This document shows, piece after piece, positions 23,404-32,229 of a DNA stretch of 64,000 bases. The position numbers were made by a program, and so were the translations under genes. Every line of letters begins with the position of its first letter. Within the stretch, counting starts at the first letter, position 1. This stretch comes from Solobacterium sp. (GTDB lineage Bacteria; Bacillota_I; Bacilli_A; Erysipelotrichales; Erysipelotrichaceae): NCBI GenBank assembly GCA_017404505.1, contig JAFRCE010000016.1, positions 90,862-154,861 of the forward strand, given 5' to 3'. The notes under the pieces were generated by a model that saw nothing but the letters and a program-made list of their open reading frames with translations, did not search any database and was not told the origin of the DNA.

Positions 23404-24161
23404 AATCTTACCGGCACTCCTTTCTCTTTCAGATATTCTTTTACGTCGCCGACCGTCAGTTCGTTGTAATGGAACAGACTGGCCGCCAGCGCCGCATCTG
23501 CCGCGTCCGCCGCGAACACATCATAGAAGTGCTCCAGCGCTCCGCAGCCGCCGCTGGCGATCACCGGCACGCTGACCGCTTCGCGCACCGCCTTCAGAAA
23601 CGGCAGATCAAAGCCTTTTTTCGTTCCGTCGGCATCCATGCTGGTCAGCAGGATCTCACCGGCCCCGCGCCGTACTCCTTCTCTGATCCATTCAATGGCA
23701 TCGATCCCGGTATCGATACGGCCGCCGCTGATCACGACATTCCAGCCGCTGCCGTCTTTGCGCATCCGGCCGTCGACCGCCAGCACGATGCACTGATCGC
23801 CGAACATGCCGGCGCCTTCCTGAAGAAGATCCGGATTCCGGACAGCCGCACTGTTCAGGGAAACCTTATCCGCACCGGCCCGCAGGATACGGCGGATATC
23901 GTCGGTCGTGCGGATACCGCCGCCGACCGTGAACGGCATGAATACCTGGGCGGCTGTCTGTTCCACGATATGAACCATCGTATCCCGGTGTTCATGGGTG
24001 GCGGTGATATCCAGAAAGACCAGTTCGTCCGCCCCCTGTTCATAGTATGTCCTGGCCAGTTTTACCGGATCGCCGACCTCCTTCAGGCCGACGAAATTGA
24101 CGCCTTTCACCACTTTGCCGTCCCGGACGTCCAGGCAGGGAATGATTCGTTTCGTGATCAT
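23400..24161 (-). CDS. hisF: imidazole glycerol phosphate synthase cyclase subunit
   Basis: 253 residues, a TIM barrel. Uses ammonia delivered by HisH to turn PRFAR into imidazole glycerol phosphate and [20 protein letters not shown] at the N-terminus has the catalytic Asp; TVGGGIRT and [13 protein letters not shown] hold the phosphate sites and the second catalytic Asp. Overlaps hisA and hisI by 4 bases. Confidence 0.97.
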   Translation of the reverse strand: MITKRIIPCLDVRDGKVVKGVNFVGLKEVGDPVKLARTYYEQGADELVFLDITATHEHRDTMVHIVEQTAAQVFMPFTVGGGIRTTDDIRRILRAGADKVSLNSAAVRNPDLLQEGAGMFGDQCIVLAVDGRMRKDGSGWNVVISGGRIDTGIDAIEWIREGVRRGAGEILLTSMDADGTKKGFDLPFLKAVREAVSVPVIASGGCGALEHFYDVFAADAADAALAASLFHYNELTVGDVKEYLKEKGVPVRL

Positions 24162-24877
24162 ATTTCTCTCCCGGCGGCGATTGCTTCGCCAAGATCGATG
24201 TCGCCTGTATAAAGCGCCTTGCCGATAATGGCACCGTAGAGATCCATCGCCGCCAGTTTCCTCACATCCTGCAGATCATGAATGCCGCCGCTGGCCGTGA
24301 TGTCACAGCCGCAGTGCAGTTTCAGATCATTGAGCATGGCGAAATTCGGACCGCTCAGCGTGCCGTCTCTTGAGATATCGGTAAAGATCAGATTGCGGAC
24401 ACCGAGTTCTTCCATCTTCGCGGCGAAGTCCAGATAATAGCAGGCGCTTGTCTGCAGCCAGCCGGCCGTCTGCACATAGCCGTCCCGGCAGTCCATGGCC
24501 ACCGCGATTTTTTCCCCGTAGCGTTCGAGCGCTCTTTTCAGCAGCTGTTCGTCGTTGACGGCAGCCGTGCCGAGAATGACGCGGGAAACACCGTTTTCAA
24601 TATAATAGCGGATGTCTTCAAACGTCCGGATACCGCCGCCCGCTTCCACCGGGATCTTCAGGTTTCCGGCCGCTGCGGTGATCAGTCTGGCATTTTCCTT
24701 TTTACCGCTGCGGGCGCCGTCAAGATCCACCATGTGCACATATTCTGCGCCGGCATCCTGAAAAGCCCGCAGAGTGTCCATGACCGATTCCGCGACCACT
24801 TCTTTTTTATCATAATCGCCCTGGTACAGCCGTACCGGTGCGCCGTCGATCATATCAACAGCAGGAATAATGATCAT
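24158..24877 (-). CDS. hisA: ProFAR isomerase
   Basis: 239 residues, a TIM barrel paralogous to HisF. Converts ProFAR to [25 protein letters not shown] at the N-terminus, VEAGGGIRT near 76-84 and [14 protein letters not shown] near 160 are characteristic. Overlaps both neighbours by 4 bases. Confidence 0.97.
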   Translation of the reverse strand: MIIIPAVDMIDGAPVRLYQGDYDKKEVVAESVMDTLRAFQDAGAEYVHMVDLDGARSGKKENARLITAAAGNLKIPVEAGGGIRTFEDIRYYIENGVSRVILGTAAVNDEQLLKRALERYGEKIAVAMDCRDGYVQTAGWLQTSACYYLDFAAKMEELGVRNLIFTDISRDGTLSGPNFAMLNDLKLHCGCDITASGGIHDLQDVRKLAAMDLYGAIIGKALYTGDIDLGEAIAAGREI

Positions 24878-25479
24878 ACAAAGTCCTCCAGAAAGTATTT
24901 CAGGATCTTCAGCCCTTCCTCACCGCTTTTTTCAGGATGAAACTGAGCTGCCATCACATGCCCTTTGACAAACAGGGAAGGCACTTTCACATCCCCGTAA
25001 TACGACCAGCCGATCAGATCTTCTTCCTGATATTCCGCCGCGTGATAGGAATGGACATAATATACATAAGGGTTCTTGCGCAGACGGTTTCTGAGCGGAT
25101 GCTCTTTCAGGATCAGCTCGTTCCAGCCGATCTGCGGCACCGGCAGATCCGTGTCAAAACGGACGATCCGGCCGGTAAAGAAGCCAAGTCCCTGATGGAC
25201 GCCCTTTTCTTCGCTTTCCTCAAACAGCATCTGCATACCGACGCAGATGCCAAGCAGCGGCTTTCCTTCTTCAATGCAGCGGATGACAAAACGGTCAAGT
25301 TTCTTCTGCCGCAGATTGGCAACACAGTCACCAAACGCCCCGACCCCCGGCAGAATGATCTTCTCACAGTCTGCCAGAACTGCTTCGTCGTCACTGATGA
25401 GAGCTTCGGCGCCAAGTTCTTTCAGAGCGTTCTCGACACTGCGCAGGTTGCCCATGCCATAGTCAATGATGCCGATCAT
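24874..25479 (-). CDS. hisH: imidazole glycerol phosphate synthase glutaminase subunit
   Basis: 201 residues, class I glutamine amidotransferase. The nucleophile elbow GICVGMQML near 76-84 has Cys78; the catalytic His/Glu pair is in AAQFHPEKSG near 179-188. DYGMGNLRSVENAL opens the protein. Partner of HisF, one gene away. Confidence 0.97.
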   Translation of the reverse strand: MIGIIDYGMGNLRSVENALKELGAEALISDDEAVLADCEKIILPGVGAFGDCVANLRQKKLDRFVIRCIEEGKPLLGICVGMQMLFEESEEKGVHQGLGFFTGRIVRFDTDLPVPQIGWNELILKEHPLRNRLRKNPYVYYVHSYHAAEYQEEDLIGWSYYGDVKVPSLFVKGHVMAAQFHPEKSGEEGLKILKYFLEDFV

Positions 25480-26057
25480 TCAAGCATTCCTTTCGAACTG
25501 GGGATCTGATCGCCGCTGACTCGGACAGCTTCCTTCAGGGCTCTGCCCAGAGCTTTGAAAATGGCTTCTGCCTTATGGTGGTCATTTTTTCCGTAATGAA
25601 CGTTGACATGCAGAGTAATACCGGCATTTACAGCGAATGCCCGCATGAACTCCTCCACCATTTCGGTTGCCATCATACCGATCTGATCACGCTGGAATTC
25701 GCAGTTGAAGACCAGATACGGCCGGCCGCTGATATCCAGATTCACACTGGCCAGCACCTCGTCCATCGGCAGGGTAAAACTGCCGTAGCGGGCAATACCG
25801 GCCCGGCTGCCAAGTGCCTTGCGCAAAGCCTGACCGATCAGAATGCCGCAGTCTTCAATGGTATGATGATCGTCCACATCCAGATCGCCGTTGGCGTCGA
25901 TATACAGATTCATACCGGAATGGAACGCCAGCAGTTCCAGCATGTGATTGAAGAAACCAATGCCGGTATCCACGGCGGATTTTCCTTCGCCGTCCAGATT
26001 CAGTTCACATTCCACTCTTGTTTCTTTTGTCTCACGTTCCAGTTTTACTGCCCGCAT
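25476..26057 (-). CDS. hisB: imidazoleglycerol-phosphate dehydratase
   Basis: 193 residues, the monofunctional dehydratase. Duplicated fold with metal-binding GIGFFNHMLELLAFHSG and VDDHHTIEDCGI, repeated as HVNVHYGKNDHHKAEAIFKALG. It has no HisN-type phosphatase domain, so histidinol-phosphate phosphatase must be encoded elsewhere. Overlaps hisC by 13 bases and hisH by 4. Confidence 0.97.
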   Translation of the reverse strand: MRAVKLERETKETRVECELNLDGEGKSAVDTGIGFFNHMLELLAFHSGMNLYIDANGDLDVDDHHTIEDCGILIGQALRKALGSRAGIARYGSFTLPMDEVLASVNLDISGRPYLVFNCEFQRDQIGMMATEMVEEFMRAFAVNAGITLHVNVHYGKNDHHKAEAIFKALGRALKEAVRVSGDQIPSSKGMLE

Positions 26058-27085
26058 GTTTTTTCCTCCTCAAACTTTTTCAGCACGTCAAGCACCAGGT
26101 CATTTTCTTCCGGAACACTGATGGTGACCCGGAAGTTTCTGCTTCCCTTGTAGTTTCGGATCACAATGCCGGCTTCCTTCAGCAATTCCATCAGTCTCTC
26201 CTTGTCTTCGGATATACCGTAAATGAAATTCGCCTGCGAAGCAATATATCTGGCCCGCTGACTGCCGCTGAGAGCGGTCAGCATGCGGCGGCGCTCACGG
26301 CGGATCATGGCGGTGAATTCCTGTACCTCATCGCTATGGGCAAGCACGATGCAGGCGGCCTTCATGCTGAGGGCATTCAGGGCGTACGGAACAAAGGCGT
26401 TTTTGAGAGCCGCCATATTCTGCGGATTGGAAATCAGGAAGCCGACCCGGATGCCGGCCAGTCCGAACGCTTTTGACAGGGTTCGGGTAACATAGAGATT
26501 GTCATATCGGTCCAGCAGCTGCACAGCGCTTTCTTCATCCGCGAATTCAATATACGCTTCATCGATCACGACCGGCAACGGTGCGAACGCGGCAGTGATC
26601 TTTTCGCACTCGGAAAGACTGAGACAGTGGCCGCTGGGGTTGTTGGGATTGGAAAATATGACAAGATCGGCATTGTTTTTCCTGCCTTCTTCAATGAAGG
26701 CGTCAATATCGAGAGACCCGTCTTCGTTAATGTCAAACTTACGGACTTTCGCTTCATAGGAACCGGCATAATAGTCATACATGGAAAAATCCGGATCGAA
26801 TGTGTACAGGATCTTATCACGGCCGAGGAAGGTGCCGATCAGATAACCGAGCATCTGGTCTGAACCGTTGCCGGCCAGCAGCATTTCCTCAACAAGACCT
26901 GTCCATTTTCCATATGCCTGCAGCAGTTCCGTTTCATCCGTATCGGGATAACGGTTCAAAGGAAGGTCCCGGATCGCTTCCAGGATTTCGGCCATGACGG
27001 CTTCGGGAAGCGGCCGCGGATTCTCGTTGGCATTCAGCAGGATCCCCTCCTGCTTCATGGTTTCGTACGTCTGTATCTTTTTCAT
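26045..27085 (-). CDS. hisC: histidinol-phosphate aminotransferase
   Basis: 346 residues, PLP-dependent fold type I. NANENP near 18 begins the substrate lobe, NPNNPSGH near 147 and VIDEAYIEF near 174 bind PLP, and the Schiff-base Lys is in TRTLSKAFGLAGIRVGF near 203-219. Overlaps hisD by 4 bases. Confidence 0.97.
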   Translation of the reverse strand: MKKIQTYETMKQEGILLNANENPRPLPEAVMAEILEAIRDLPLNRYPDTDETELLQAYGKWTGLVEEMLLAGNGSDQMLGYLIGTFLGRDKILYTFDPDFSMYDYYAGSYEAKVRKFDINEDGSLDIDAFIEEGRKNNADLVIFSNPNNPSGHCLSLSECEKITAAFAPLPVVIDEAYIEFADEESAVQLLDRYDNLYVTRTLSKAFGLAGIRVGFLISNPQNMAALKNAFVPYALNALSMKAACIVLAHSDEVQEFTAMIRRERRRMLTALSGSQRARYIASQANFIYGISEDKERLMELLKEAGIVIRNYKGSRNFRVTISVPEENDLVLDVLKKFEEEKTCGQ

Positions 27086-28365
27086 TTCTTCATCCTCACT
27101 CTGACCGCGTTGGCATGACCGTCCAGCTGTTCCTCCTTCGCCATGGCGATAATGTCATTTCCATATGCCGCAAGAGCTTCCTCAGTGTAGAACAGGAACG
27201 ATGATTTTTTGATAAACGCATCGACACCAAGGGCGCTCGAGAAGCGGGCGGTGCCGTTGGTCGGCAGTACATGATTGGTGCCGCCGTAATAATCACCGAT
27301 CGATTCGCAGGTATAGTAACCGAGGAAGACGGAACCGGCATTGTGCACGCTGTTCAGGTATTTCATCGGCTCCCGCACCATCAGTTCAAGATGCTCGGGG
27401 GCGATGGCATTGGCGAAAGCAATGCATTCTTCAAGGGAATCACAGAGAATCGACTTGCCGTAATCAGCCAGCGATTTTTCGACGATTTCCTTCTTCGGCA
27501 GCACGGCGGACTGTTTTTTCAGTTCGGCATTCACTTCCTGAATCAGTTTTTCGGAAGTGCTCAGCAGGATCGCCGAAGCCATCGGATCATGTTCCGCCTG
27601 GGAAAGCAGATCGGCTGCCGCGCAGACAGGATCCGCACCTTCGTCCGCGATCACCAGGATCTCAGAAGGTCCGGCGATCATATCGATATCCACTTTGCCG
27701 TAAACCAGTTTCTTGGCGGAGGCGACAAAGATATTGCCGGGTCCGACGATCTTATCCACCGCCGGAATGGATTCCGTGCCGTAAGCCAGCGCCGCGATTG
27801 CCTGCGCTCCGCCGACCCGGTAGATTTCCGTCACGCCGGCGATTTTCGCGGCAAAGGCGATATTGGGATTGATGCCGCCCTGCGCATTGGGAGGCGTGAC
27901 CATGACAATGCGGCTGACCCCGGCAACTTTGGCGGGAATCGCGTTCATCAGCACCGAACTGGGATACTGGGCCCGGCCGCCCGGCACGTAAATGCCGACC
28001 GCGCTCAGCGGCAGCACGCGCTGGCCGAGATAGATTCCCATATCCTTCTGCTGCAGATAGGAATTCTGGACCTGGGCGCGGTGAAAGAATTCAATATTCT
28101 CTTTGGCTTTAAGCATCGCCTGACAGAAGCCGGGATCACACTGCGCGGCGGCCGCTTCGATTTCTTCCGGACTGACGCGGAACTGAGCGATATCGATTCT
28201 GTCAAATTCTTTTGTATACGCACGCAGAGCCTCGTCACCGCGGCTATGGACATCCTGCAGGATCGTATTGACCTTCTGCAGAATATCCGCGCTGATTTCC
28301 TGGGTGCGGGCACTCAGATATTCCCGCAGGACTTTCGTGTCTTTTTTATTGATTTCCTTCAGCAT
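27082..28365 (-). CDS. hisD: histidinol dehydrogenase
   Basis: 427 residues, usual length. Zinc- and NAD-dependent four-electron oxidation of histidinol to histidine. The family signature around AGPSEILVIAD and the catalytic/zinc region QAEHDPMASAILLS near 260 and HLEL near 325 are present. Its start overlaps the hisG stop by 20 bases. Confidence 0.97.
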   Translation of the reverse strand: MLKEINKKDTKVLREYLSARTQEISADILQKVNTILQDVHSRGDEALRAYTKEFDRIDIAQFRVSPEEIEAAAAQCDPGFCQAMLKAKENIEFFHRAQVQNSYLQQKDMGIYLGQRVLPLSAVGIYVPGGRAQYPSSVLMNAIPAKVAGVSRIVMVTPPNAQGGINPNIAFAAKIAGVTEIYRVGGAQAIAALAYGTESIPAVDKIVGPGNIFVASAKKLVYGKVDIDMIAGPSEILVIADEGADPVCAAADLLSQAEHDPMASAILLSTSEKLIQEVNAELKKQSAVLPKKEIVEKSLADYGKSILCDSLEECIAFANAIAPEHLELMVREPMKYLNSVHNAGSVFLGYYTCESIGDYYGGTNHVLPTNGTARFSSALGVDAFIKKSSFLFYTEEALAAYGNDIIAMAKEEQLDGHANAVRVRMKK

Positions 28366-28993
28366 GTTTTTTCACGATCCTTTCCAAATCAGAAATGAAT
28401 GTCATGACTTCTTTCCGCTTTAGTTTGAAACTGGCTTTGTTCACGATGACGCGGGCACTGATGCGGGCAACGGTGTCATAGACCTCCAGGCCGTTCTCTT
28501 TCAGTGTCGTTCCCGTTTCCATAATATCCACGATGCCGTCACACAGACCAAGCACCGGACCGAGTTCCACCGATCCCTCGATGCGGATGATCTCCACGTC
28601 CATGCCGCGGGAGGCAAAGTAGCGGCGGGCCACTTCGGGATATTTCGTGCCGATGCGGATGTGACCGTTTTTCTGCAGCGGATCACACCCCTTCAGACCG
28701 CCGACAATGAAGCGGCATTTGCCGATTTCAAGATCCAGCATTTCATAATAATCACTGCCGCCCTCCATCAGCGTGTCCTTGCCGACAATACCGATATCCG
28801 CCACGCCGTGCTCGATGTAGGTAATGCAGTCATTGGCTTTGACCAGAAAATACCGGACGTCTTTTTCGGTATCCGCAAAGACAAGCGCTCTTCCTTTATT
28901 CTTCAATTTTTCGACGCCGTAGCCGGCTTCTTCCAGCATCTCGGCAGCCGCTTTTTCCAATCTGCCCTTTGTCAGAGCTACCGACAGACTCAT
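28346..28993 (-). CDS. hisG: ATP phosphoribosyltransferase, short form
   Basis: 215 residues: the short HisG lacking the C-terminal allosteric domain, which depends on HisZ for activity and histidine feedback. ALTKGRLEKAAAEML at the N-terminus and DGIVDIMETGTTLKENGLE near 152-170 (PRPP loop) identify it. The hisZ stop overlaps its start by 4 bases, matching the obligatory HisZ-HisG complex. Confidence 0.97.
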   Translation of the reverse strand: MSLSVALTKGRLEKAAAEMLEEAGYGVEKLKNKGRALVFADTEKDVRYFLVKANDCITYIEHGVADIGIVGKDTLMEGGSDYYEMLDLEIGKCRFIVGGLKGCDPLQKNGHIRIGTKYPEVARRYFASRGMDVEIIRIEGSVELGPVLGLCDGIVDIMETGTTLKENGLEVYDTVARISARVIVNKASFKLKRKEVMTFISDLERIVKKHAEGNQ

Positions 28994-30096
28994 CGCCGCA
29001 CCTCCGGTTTATCAATCGTATCATCACGGACCAGTTCCAGCGGTCCTTCCTTCCTCAGCACTCTAGCATACTGCAGTGCCTCGATCAGGCATTTCTGCGG
29101 ATAGGCCAGCTGCCGTTTGGTTTCTGTTTCCTCTTTTACGGCATCCAGCAGATAATCGACCTTGACGCCGAACCCGATGGCCGGCATGTCACGGCCGACT
29201 TTCTTCAGAAGGTCATCATAGCGGCCGCCGCTCAGTACGGCTGTTCCGATGCCCGGCACGAAGCCTTCGAAGATAATGCCGGTATAGTAGTCAAGATGCG
29301 GAACCTTGCCGAGGTCAAAAGCGAAACGATCCTGATATCCCAGGGTGTTCAGATCCTCCGCCAGTTTCACGAAGCGCTCCGCTTCCTGCTTCAAAGACGG
29401 TGTGAAGCTGTATTTCAGAGCTTCCTGCAAAGCATCCTCACCGTTGAACAGCGGCAGGTGCTCAAAGAAGGCACGGGCTTTGCCATCGATCGGCAGCGTC
29501 TGCAGTTTTTCCCTGACGTCCGTCATTGCCTTGGCGTCGATCAGATCCGCCAGCTGCCGGGCGTCCTCTTTTCCGATACCGGCTTCCCGGACGGCCATTT
29601 TGAAGAAATTGCTGTTGCCGATTTCCAGCGTGCTGTTTGCCACAGGCAGTGCCGCCATCACGTCCAGCGCGCAGCTCAGAACTTCGAGATCACTGCCGTC
29701 ATCGAGACCGATCAGTTCGATGCCGCAGTCTGTCACTTCGTTGCGTTTGCCGGCAAAATTCTGTCTGACTTTGTAGACATTCGCACAGTAGGAAAAACGG
29801 AACGGGCCCTGGACATTGCCGTACTTTGTTGCACAGAGACGGGCGATCGGCAGTGTCATATCCGTGCGCAGAGCGAGGATCTGGCCGCTCTCATCCACGA
29901 ATTTATACATCGTTTCTTCTTTCAGTGAAGTAAACGTGTTCTGATATGTCGAATAGAATTCGATCAGCGGTGTTTCGATCTTCTGATAGCCATAACTTTC
30001 ATAGACCCGGCTGATACGCTCTTCCAGACGGCTTTTCACCGCACATTCCTGCGGGAACAGGTCCCGCATCCCGAAGGGTATCTGAATCTGTTTCAT
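28990..30096 (-). CDS. hisZ: ATP phosphoribosyltransferase regulatory subunit
   Basis: 368 residues, a catalytically dead class II histidyl-tRNA synthetase relative. PFGMRDLFPQECAVKSRLEERI opens the protein, and motif 2-like RFSYCANVYK and the histidine-A-like GGRYDDLLKKVGRD follow. It is shorter than a true HisRS and has no anticodon-binding domain. The start ATG at 30094-30096 has GGAGG 5 bases upstream. First gene of the operon, directly after the T-box terminator, so transcription of all ten genes answers to uncharged tRNA-His. Confidence 0.95.
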   Translation of the reverse strand: MKQIQIPFGMRDLFPQECAVKSRLEERISRVYESYGYQKIETPLIEFYSTYQNTFTSLKEETMYKFVDESGQILALRTDMTLPIARLCATKYGNVQGPFRFSYCANVYKVRQNFAGKRNEVTDCGIELIGLDDGSDLEVLSCALDVMAALPVANSTLEIGNSNFFKMAVREAGIGKEDARQLADLIDAKAMTDVREKLQTLPIDGKARAFFEHLPLFNGEDALQEALKYSFTPSLKQEAERFVKLAEDLNTLGYQDRFAFDLGKVPHLDYYTGIIFEGFVPGIGTAVLSGGRYDDLLKKVGRDMPAIGFGVKVDYLLDAVKEETETKRQLAYPQKCLIEALQYARVLRKEGPLELVRDDTIDKPEVRR

Positions 30097-30114
30097 CATT
30101 TCCTCCCTGAACAC

Positions 30115-30141
30115 AAAAAAGCGTCCTGCCAAGGGACGCTT
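30115..30141 (-). terminator. T-box regulated terminator
   Basis: Minus strand AGCGTCC / GGACGCT stem with a 7-base loop and TTTTTT, located between the T-box sequence and the hisZ ribosome site. It is the off state of the his T-box switch. Confidence 0.9.
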
Positions 30142-30362
30142 CACGTGGTTCCACCCAAATTCACCGGCGTCTCACGGCGGCCGGCCTCACGAAGTACTAT
30201 CATACTCCTGTGCTGTAACGTGCACACACGTCATTCCCTACTGTGATTTCGGAAAAGCGGCTCCGGGATGTGTTTTCCGCAGTTCGGATCCGCTTCCTTT
30301 CACCACCCGGAAGCTCTCTTCAGCACCGTCTTCTGCTTACTTTTTCCCTTCTCAGCCTTTCT
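30115..30362 (-). promoter_or_regulatory. T-box riboswitch of the his operon, histidine specifier
   Basis: The conserved T-box GGGTGGAACCACG is at 30144-30156 (minus strand) followed by the terminator stem. Stem I is recognisable: GAGAAGGG and AAGTAAG on the 5' side, the apical AGAGAGCTTCCGGGTGGTG and its closing GGAAGC near 30290-30330, then the specifier loop GAAAACACA. The codon in the specifier position is CAC (30270-30272), histidine, followed by the usual A. Uncharged tRNA-His should pair CAC with its anticodon GTG and its 3' end with the T-box bulge, stabilising the antiterminator. tRNA-His(GTG) itself is encoded at 42.1 kb. Confidence 0.95.
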
Positions 30363-30372
30363 GATTATTCAA

Positions 30373-30400
30373 ATTATAACACTCTCTGTATCGATGTAAA
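30373..30400 (-). promoter_or_regulatory. promoter of the his operon
   Basis: Minus strand: -35 TTTACA (30395-30400), 16-base spacer, perfect -10 TATAAT (30373-30378). Transcription should start about 30366, at the beginning of the T-box leader. Confidence 0.85.
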
Positions 30401-30417
30401 CAGAAAAGCATCGGTTT

Positions 30418-32142
30418 TCATGAAACCTGTTTCATACCCTTCTTTTTCTTTTGCAGGAAATACCAGACAGCAAGCAGCGCCGCACTGAGGACAGCGGGAA
30501 TCACCACCCAGAACAGACTGCCGTCCTTTTCACTTCGGATCGGTACCGCTTTTTCCGCCGCTTTGTTTTTGATCGTGATGATCGGCTCGCTCTGCGCGTC
30601 TTTCGGCATCGTGAAACTGATCCTGAGTTCCATTTTTTCATAGCCGCTGACGGCGGTCTGCTGGGAAATCAGATATGTTTCGCCCGGTTCGACATGTTCA
30701 CTGATCCGCTTCGCGTCATTGCTGCTGACCCACTGGGCAATCGTTTCGCCTTCCGCATTATCGACCCGCAGCACCGCGCCTGAGAGCGGATGACCTTTTT
30801 CATCCTGCAGAACGACACAGAAACTCCGTACCGGCGATGCTTCCGCCGGCGTCGTTTCCGGTTCCGTCCTTCGCAGAACAGATGCTTCATAACCGCGGTA
30901 TACCGGCCGTGCTTCTTCCTTTTCCACCGGCTTGTCCTCTTCTTCCTCTTTCTTTCCTTCTTCCACGCTTGCTTCCGAAGGACCATGGGGATACGGCTGT
31001 CCGGCTGTTTTCGCGCATGAGAAGCGGACGATCAGATCCTCCTCCGGCGCCGTTTCAGGAATCCGGATGCTCTGCGCCGATTCCAGCCATTCATAGCCAT
31101 CCATCGTTTCCGGCACGATGGTGATTTCCATTCCGCTTTTCAGTTCTTCGCCGCTGATCACCCCTTCTTCATGGATCACTTCTTCCTGTAAAAAAGAGTC
31201 GTCATGGTACACATACACCGGTATTTCACCGGGGCTGCTTCCGTCTTCACAGGCAATCTGCACATGGATCCGGATCGGCTGTTGACAAATCACCAGTTCT
31301 TCGTCACTGTACAGATCAAACAGAAACGCTTTACGCTTCAGCGGATAGTAACCATCCGGCGTCGTTTCGGCATTGATGAAATAGTTGCCGTGCGTCAGGT
31401 TGGCTTCAAACGTGCCGTCTTCCGCCGGTTCATAAACTGCTTTTTCACCGAATTCGTCGAGACATGCTTCTTCATCCTCGTCATTACGGTAAAAGGTGAT
31501 TATCTGTTCGGTGTTTTCCGGCTCGTACCGGATCTTCCGTACAGCGTAGGGCAGCGCTTCGGAAACGATGATAAATTCTTCGTCCGCGATGGTTTCCGGA
31601 ACAGTGAAAACCTGATCGTCCGGCAGATGAAAGCCGTCCGGAACCGCTGTGTAATGGATGCGCAGACGGCTGCCGCAAGGTGCTTTCAGATCATGGAAAA
31701 CCGTCTTTTCATGAACGGAATTCCACCATGCCGCAAGCCGGCTGCCGGCTTCGTCATACAGTTCGATCTGAAAGCCATCTGCTTCGCACATGTCAGGGCC
31801 TGAGAGCTGAAACGCAAGTGAGAACGGATGCAGCGGCAGTTCGATCCTCTCTTCTTCGCGTCCAACGGGATATTTCATTTCACTTCCGGCTGCCCAGCCC
31901 GGCGGCAGCTGCTCCGCTTCGATCAGGGCTGTATGTCCGGCGGGAAATGTGATTTCTTCTTCCGTCTCATTCATAACGATTTCCTTTTCCCAGTCGCTTT
32001 CCTTATCGGTGATGCGCAGAAGAATTCCCCTTACCGGGCTGATCAGGCGCAGACATGTTTCTTCCGAATCAGCAGCCTTCACCGGCCAGCAGGCCGCCTG
32101 GATGAATAGACAGCAGGCAAACAGGATAAACGGTTTTTTCAT
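30418..32142 (-). CDS. SpaA/Cna-B-like surface protein with C-terminal membrane anchor
   Basis: 574 residues. A signal peptide (1 to about 23) is followed by several prealbumin-like beta domains with prealbumin/collagen-adhesin style strands (for example FCVVLQDEKGHPLSGAVLRVDNAEGETIAQWVSS near 445-478, a clear Cna-B/SpaA unit). A Glu/Lys/Pro-rich spacer lies near 385-410. The C-terminus has a single membrane helix (WVVIPAVLSAALLAVWYFL) and a basic tail. It has the layout of sortase substrates but no LPxTG motif, so it is probably membrane-anchored. Monocistronic; ribosome site AAAGGAGAG. Confidence 0.78.
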   Translation of the reverse strand: MKKPFILFACCLFIQAACWPVKAADSEETCLRLISPVRGILLRITDKESDWEKEIVMNETEEEITFPAGHTALIEAEQLPPGWAAGSEMKYPVGREEERIELPLHPFSLAFQLSGPDMCEADGFQIELYDEAGSRLAAWWNSVHEKTVFHDLKAPCGSRLRIHYTAVPDGFHLPDDQVFTVPETIADEEFIIVSEALPYAVRKIRYEPENTEQIITFYRNDEDEEACLDEFGEKAVYEPAEDGTFEANLTHGNYFINAETTPDGYYPLKRKAFLFDLYSDEELVICQQPIRIHVQIACEDGSSPGEIPVYVYHDDSFLQEEVIHEEGVISGEELKSGMEITIVPETMDGYEWLESAQSIRIPETAPEEDLIVRFSCAKTAGQPYPHGPSEASVEEGKKEEEEDKPVEKEEARPVYRGYEASVLRRTEPETTPAEASPVRSFCVVLQDEKGHPLSGAVLRVDNAEGETIAQWVSSNDAKRISEHVEPGETYLISQQTAVSGYEKMELRISFTMPKDAQSEPIITIKNKAAEKAVPIRSEKDGSLFWVVIPAVLSAALLAVWYFLQKKKKGMKQVS

Positions 32143-32199
32143 TTTGTATCTCTCCTTTGTCCTCTGTCTTTTTTATTGTGTTCAAATTGGTTTTCCCGC

Positions 32200-32229
32200 A
32201 AAAAAATGATCCCGGTCCGGGATCATTGC
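32200..32229 (-). terminator. terminator of the glycosyltransferase gene
   Basis: Minus-strand perfect stem AATGATCCCG / CGGGATCATT with a 2-base core loop and seven T. Confidence 0.9.

Noticed and set aside
27271..28398. Long plus-strand ORFs antisense to hisD (375 codons), to AI-2E (62424-63551) and to nnr (minus strand, 16832-18022).
   Set aside because: Mirror-image frames of G+C-rich third positions in well-identified genes; no ribosome sites and His/Arg/Asp-rich translations typical of shadows.
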